DNA from: Steromphala cineraria
Lineage: Eukaryota; Mollusca; Gastropoda; Trochida; Trochidae
NCBI GenBank assembly: GCA_916613615.1
Contig: OU744736.1
Coordinates: 10,427,724 to 10,491,723 of the forward strand
Length of the DNA: 64,000 bases
Direction: 5' to 3'
Notes under the pieces: generated by a model
Database searches by the model: none
Seen by the model: the letters and a program-made list of their open reading frames with translations, nothing else
What the model was told of the DNA's origin: nothing
In this document: positions 35,001 to 41,000 of the stretch, one piece after another
Position numbering within the stretch: the first letter of the stretch is position 1
How the letters are laid out: each line of letters opens with the position of its first letter
Made by a program: the position numbers and the translations under genes

Positions 35001-38000
35001 ATATCTCTGGGCCAATGAAAATGCTTGTAACAAATATCTCTCTACCAGTAAACACATGCAGCAAAAGCTGTCGACTGATTATTCACGTTCGTTTTTCATG
35101 AGAATAATATTATGTAATCTGATTAAAACAAACAACAAACAATGTAAGTTAGCATTTGCAATTTCTTTTATCATTCTTTTTTATAATATACGTCTGGAAA
35201 AAGTGTCATTTGATGTTTATGAAGACCTGAACAACAGTCAAAAGTATCGATGTCAATTTTCAATGCAACTCATGAAGGATTTTCTTGGTTGGGGTCACTC
35301 GCGGCTAATTGGGGGATCGCCTTATGTACGAGGTATATGATTTTGACAGCAATTTGGGGGGCTAGGAAAGGGGGTCGCCTTATGTACGAGGTCGCCCTGT
35401 ACATTGTAATATACGGTAGTAGAATCTCACAGAGGCTGGGAGGTTACTCATGATGTGCAACATTCTCATAACATGATTGCTACTCTCTTTACTTATATAA
35501 AGAGGATACTTCCAATTAATACGATTTTTATTAAACGAGTTAATGATTTTGTATAAACGAGCGAAAGCGAGTTTGATACCAAATCATTCACGAGTTTAAT
35601 AAAAATAGTATTAAATGGAAGGAAGTTTAGTATTCTGTTTATTACTTGCCCTAAAAATCATGCAAATTTGTCAAAAATGTGCTGAAACTAACAGTTCCGC
35701 GACTCGGCACCCATTGTGACGAAGCGCTTACATTGTGACGTCACAACAGCTCACTTCTGTGACGTCATACTTGCATTGTGATATTACACTAGTTTAATAT
35801 TGCCGTATAAATATTACACTGCGATATCTTACACGAGCGTGTAATGAATGTGATTGGTCATCAATGACAAGATTTTGTCTCCACGAAACAAGCAATAGAA
35901 GAAGTAATAGATAAGATAGCAAGTTATCAACTTACCTTCAGTGGCATCACTTTGTGTATAAGATAGCAAGTCATCAACTTACCTCCAGTGGCATCACTTT
36001 GTGTATAAGATAGCAAGTCATCAACTTACCTCCAGTGGCATCACTTTGTGTATAAGATAGCAAGTCATCAACTTACCTCCAGTGGCATCACTTTGTGTAT
36101 AAGATAGCACGTCATCAACTTACCTCCAGTGGCATCACTTTGTGTATAAGATAGCAAGTCATCAACTTACCTCCAGTGGCATCACTTTGTGTATAAGATA
36201 GCAAGTCATCAACTTACCTCCAGTGGCATCACTTTGTGTATTGATGGTATCAATGCCTTCTTTAAATCAAACAGCACATTTCCAAAAGTCTTCACATCTT
36301 CTCCCTGTATGTTGGTAAGGGTATCAATAAGATCAACGGCAACTAGGTCCACAACATGACTCTGGGATTTGGCGACAATTTCCTCAATCCGTTTCTTGGA
36401 AATGCTTTCATTCTTCTCGTTCAGGTCGTTCTTGTCCCATGCTAATCTAGCTGAAACAAATAATGATCACTTTATCAACACAACACAAGCACCGTAAAAT
36501 ATCTGTTAACTGTGGTAGCATCATCCTGCTACATCAGCGTATATGTCTCCGCTAATGCTACAACCTATCCCCTGATATCCTCCTATAGTCTTCTGTCGTA
36601 TCGCTACATATAGCAAGCCAATCAAATGATGCCCTTTCAGCGATAGCGGCAAACTAGTTTCTTGGCTTCGTTCCGTGTGCTCACCTCGTGATTCAAATTA
36701 ACCAATAGGAGTGCTATTAGATAATAAATCTGATTTTCATTGCCGTCTCCCGCTAAGCTCCAAATCACGAGCTCCTAGATTTCCACGTGCGACATCACTA
36801 GACAACAGTGTATGGATTTCAAAATAGTTTGACTGAAAACACACAGGCTATAAATAGCGCTGGGCAACCACCCGTCAGCGATACGGCAGAATACCCTTGG
36901 AGGATATCAGGGGATAGGTTGTAGCATTAGCGGAGACATATACGCTGATGTAGCAGGATGTGGTAGCATATGCAGCCAACATAATGAATGGTTTTATATC
37001 ATGTACATTACACATAGTAAAACTGTTAAACCCTAACCGGTGAACCTTAAAGAGACACAGAGTATGTTGATAGGATCACATATGTCAAATTTTGAAATCA
37101 ATGTTATTACATTGGGAACCACTGTTACTGGAAATAACAAGTTAAGGTCAATCAGTACATTAGGGCGAAAATACGGCCATTAAAAGTCGGGATTTTGACC
37201 GAAAACCGGTCAATGTGGCTCGAGTGGCGCGCGCAAATTCGCCAAACGTCATTTTGAAACCTTGTCATAAGCTGACAGGAAGATATATTCGATTTGAAAG
37301 TGTTTATTAGGTATTGTAACTAATAGGTAGATTAATTGGATGCATAATTTCGAATATTAAACGTATTTGAGATGTTTTCTTGATTTTTCCATAAAGATAT
37401 TATGCATAAATGGATACATTTGCAAGTCCAGTGATGAGATATGAACTTCAATCAGCATATTAGATATTTTGTAACTTATCAAAACCAAATAAAATTTTAA
37501 GAAAGATACTCTGTGTCACTTTAATACATTGAACTAGAAAAGCAGCCAGAAGTTTAGGAGGTTTTAAATTATCTAACAGAAAAGTAGCTGGGAGCTCAAA
37601 ATCATGTAGGGGCCTATAGGTTCATGATGTATGTATTTAAATTCTCACCTCTGAAGCTGAAACTGGCACACTGCTAATGAAATATTGCCCAAGTGGCGCA
37701 CAACAAGTACTCACTCACTGAAGCTTAGCAGGTTTTTAATATTACTTAATTGTATAGTAGCTGTGAGCTGAAAATTATCGCAGGGCCAATCATTTTATGC
37801 TGTATGTATTTATATTCTTACCGATGAAGCCATAACGTTTGCCCTTATTATGAGTATAGCACATGATATTTGACTGCTTATAACTCTCATCGACTAGAAC
37901 CGCGGTCAGACTGTCCCACTTCCACTTGTTCAAGTCCGAGGAGCCATCAGTAACCACGAACACCTGTCAGAAAAACGTTTTAGAAAATAAGCTAAATGAA

Positions 38001-41000
38001 GTTTGAACTGCACCAAAACGATGCATTATTTTGCAAAAAAGAAGTTGAAAATGCATATTATTTGTAATTCTTTAATCTCTAAACTATATGTTTTGCATTA
38101 TCAAGTACCTGTATTGTAAAATACCGTATTCGACGTAATAAGCGCCCTGATCCAATAAGTGCCCCCCAAAGGGTTTTGTAATTAAAGGTCTAATAACCGC
38201 CTATGTACCAGCGGTACTAAATAACACATTCAGCGTATTCACTTCGTTTCATGAGGAATAAAAGGATACATTAGTGACAAAATGTGTTATTTTCTACTCA
38301 ATAATGTGTAAGTATGTTTAGAATGACTGTATCAGTTATCAAAGACAACCAAAACACAGTTCCACTTCAGAAGTCTTTATTTTTCAATCGTCATTCATAC
38401 CACTTTAATGAGCGCCCACCCAAATTAATGTTTTAAGCGCCCTGGGCTCATATTAGGTCGAATACGGTATAGGCATTACGTTTAAACTAAATTACTTACA
38501 TATGATTGTGACATAACCCTTTAAGGCACCACTCGAGCGGCTTTCATCCGCCATATTGAATTTGAGGTTAGCATTGCGAGAAAACAAATGTACTGTAATA
38601 TGCTTATTCATTAACAAAATTAAGAAATAACTACTTGATTGTTAGAAGAGGAGCATATTTACAAATAATTCATAATAAAAGTTATCAGCTGCAACAGCAT
38701 TTTGTCGTAGTAATGCATTCCAGGATCGTAGCTTCGATGATTGGCTTAATTTCTCGATGTTTTTATTTTTTGGGGCGATACACTTTATCTTTTTTTCAAA
38801 TTGTCAAATCTTTAAAAACTAAAATGCTTATCTCACAAACATATGAAAATAAGTGTGAAATTTTCATGTAAAAATCATATATAATTGTAAACAGGAAAGT
38901 ACACCTGAATTTCGTTTCCACCAAAAATGCCCCACTCGAATGGTCATTTTAAGTGCTTAGTAGGTAACCTTTAGAATTCATCCCTAACAAATTAACATAT
39001 CTTTAGTTGAAAGCAAACAACAAATTTATTTTTGAAGAAATGAAAACGTCTTAAAAATAGTTGAAAGATGAAGTAATGCTTTCGTTTGAATATCATTTGT
39101 CCTTTTGTCAAAAAGGATTCTGTCAAACAAGTAATGTATTTTGTCTGGCCTGGCTAATACTGAAACATACCTGGATCAACTCAAGCGTGACATTCTGTTA
39201 GCTTATGGGAATGGGATTGGTTGGTTGGTTATGTCAGAGAGTGAAACTTGGTAGTAATTAGTCACACCCGAGTGATTTGTTGGATGAGTAGGTCTTGTAC
39301 TACTAGTATCTCTGCTGGGAGTGAACTAGGCTAGGGTGTTCTTGCACAAGACCACCTTAACTATAAAGTTAGCCATCTTTAATTACGGCACTATGTCGGC
39401 CTCAGTGATACAATATTATATTACGATATTATTAACAATATTTTATGGAATGATATTGACTTCTATCAGTTCTTCATATTTTCTTCTTAAAAGGGACCAT
39501 TCAAGCGAGGTATTTTTTTTGGAAACAAAATTCAGAAGCACTTTCCTGTTAAACAAATATATATTATATATGGGAGACAGTGATTTCGTAGGAGGTTCGT
39601 GTTCGTAGGAGCGGTGTTTTCGTAGGAGGATCCAGTTCGTAGGAGGTGATTTCGTAGGAGTGATAATTTACATAATAATTTACATGTTAAGTTTAGTTGT
39701 CAGCTTTGTATTTTTTGCTTTTCGTTAACTATTTATGGTTTATCCTATTTGTATTAATGACTTTTATTGTGATTTCAGGATACGAAACTCCACATAGCTT
39801 TATATGTTGCCGACTATGGAGGGGTGGATTTTTTTATAAAAGAAACAATGTTTTAATCATTGTAATGTTAATTATTATAATATATTAGTTCATATGATGT
39901 ATTAAATAAAACAATGAAGATAAAACAAGACGTGGTTATTTACCAAATTACTTTATTTGTTAAAACAACAACTCAAACTATTAAACAAGGGATTACCGAT
40001 AGAGTACGTCCGGGTAATTCCGCTCATGAGGGTAATTCCGCTCGGTAACATAAAATCTGTCATTACAAATAAAATTTGTTTTGTTTTTGTGTATACTTTG
40101 CATATTTCACAACTTCAATTCAATATTGTGTTATTCATGACATCCAACAACATTTTCTTAATTGTAATAATTTGAATAATTCAAGAAAACTAAAGTTTTG
40201 TTTCCCGCGCTTTCCTTTTCGCCATTTCTATCAGATTGATGGCCGTTGGATGTTGGCAGTCAGTCAAACCCAGTCGGCACTCATTGATAAAATAACATCA
40301 ACTTGAGTGGTGTTAAATGTTTAGATGAGCAATAAAATACTTCAAGATAGCCTTTGCGAATCTTCTACATAAAAATCTACTCCTACGAAAACACCGTCCA
40401 ATCCTCCTACGAAATCACCGAAAAATCCTCCTACGAACTGGTTCCTCCTACGAAAACACCTACACCCTTATATATGATTACATAATAGTTAATTTCAAAT
40501 ATGTTTATGAGGTAAATATTTCAGTTGTTCAAGATTTAACAATTTGACAAAGAATAAAGTGTATCGCTCAAAAAAGAAAAACATTGTAAAATGAAGCCTA
40601 TAGTATCATCGAAGCTACGACCGTGGAATGCATTACTACAACAAAATGTTGTCGTAACTGAATAAAATGAGGAATAATTTGAATTATATGACCTCTTCTA
40701 TCAATCAAGTATTAAGTATTTCTTAATTTGATCAATGAATTATCATAATACAGCACATTTGTTTGCTCTCTATGCTAACATTCAAATCTTTATAACGTTT
40801 TCTCTGACAATGGATGATTGGTTTGTGTTATGAAATTTTTGACACTATCAAAATAATACGTATAGCATTAACATTCAATAATCAGTGAAAAATTGAAAAT
40901 GATAGATTTTCAAAAAACATGCTACTGTCCCTTTAAGGGCATTATAGAAGCTGGTATGATAATGAAATACAAATCATATGGATTTAAAACTTATTCAACA

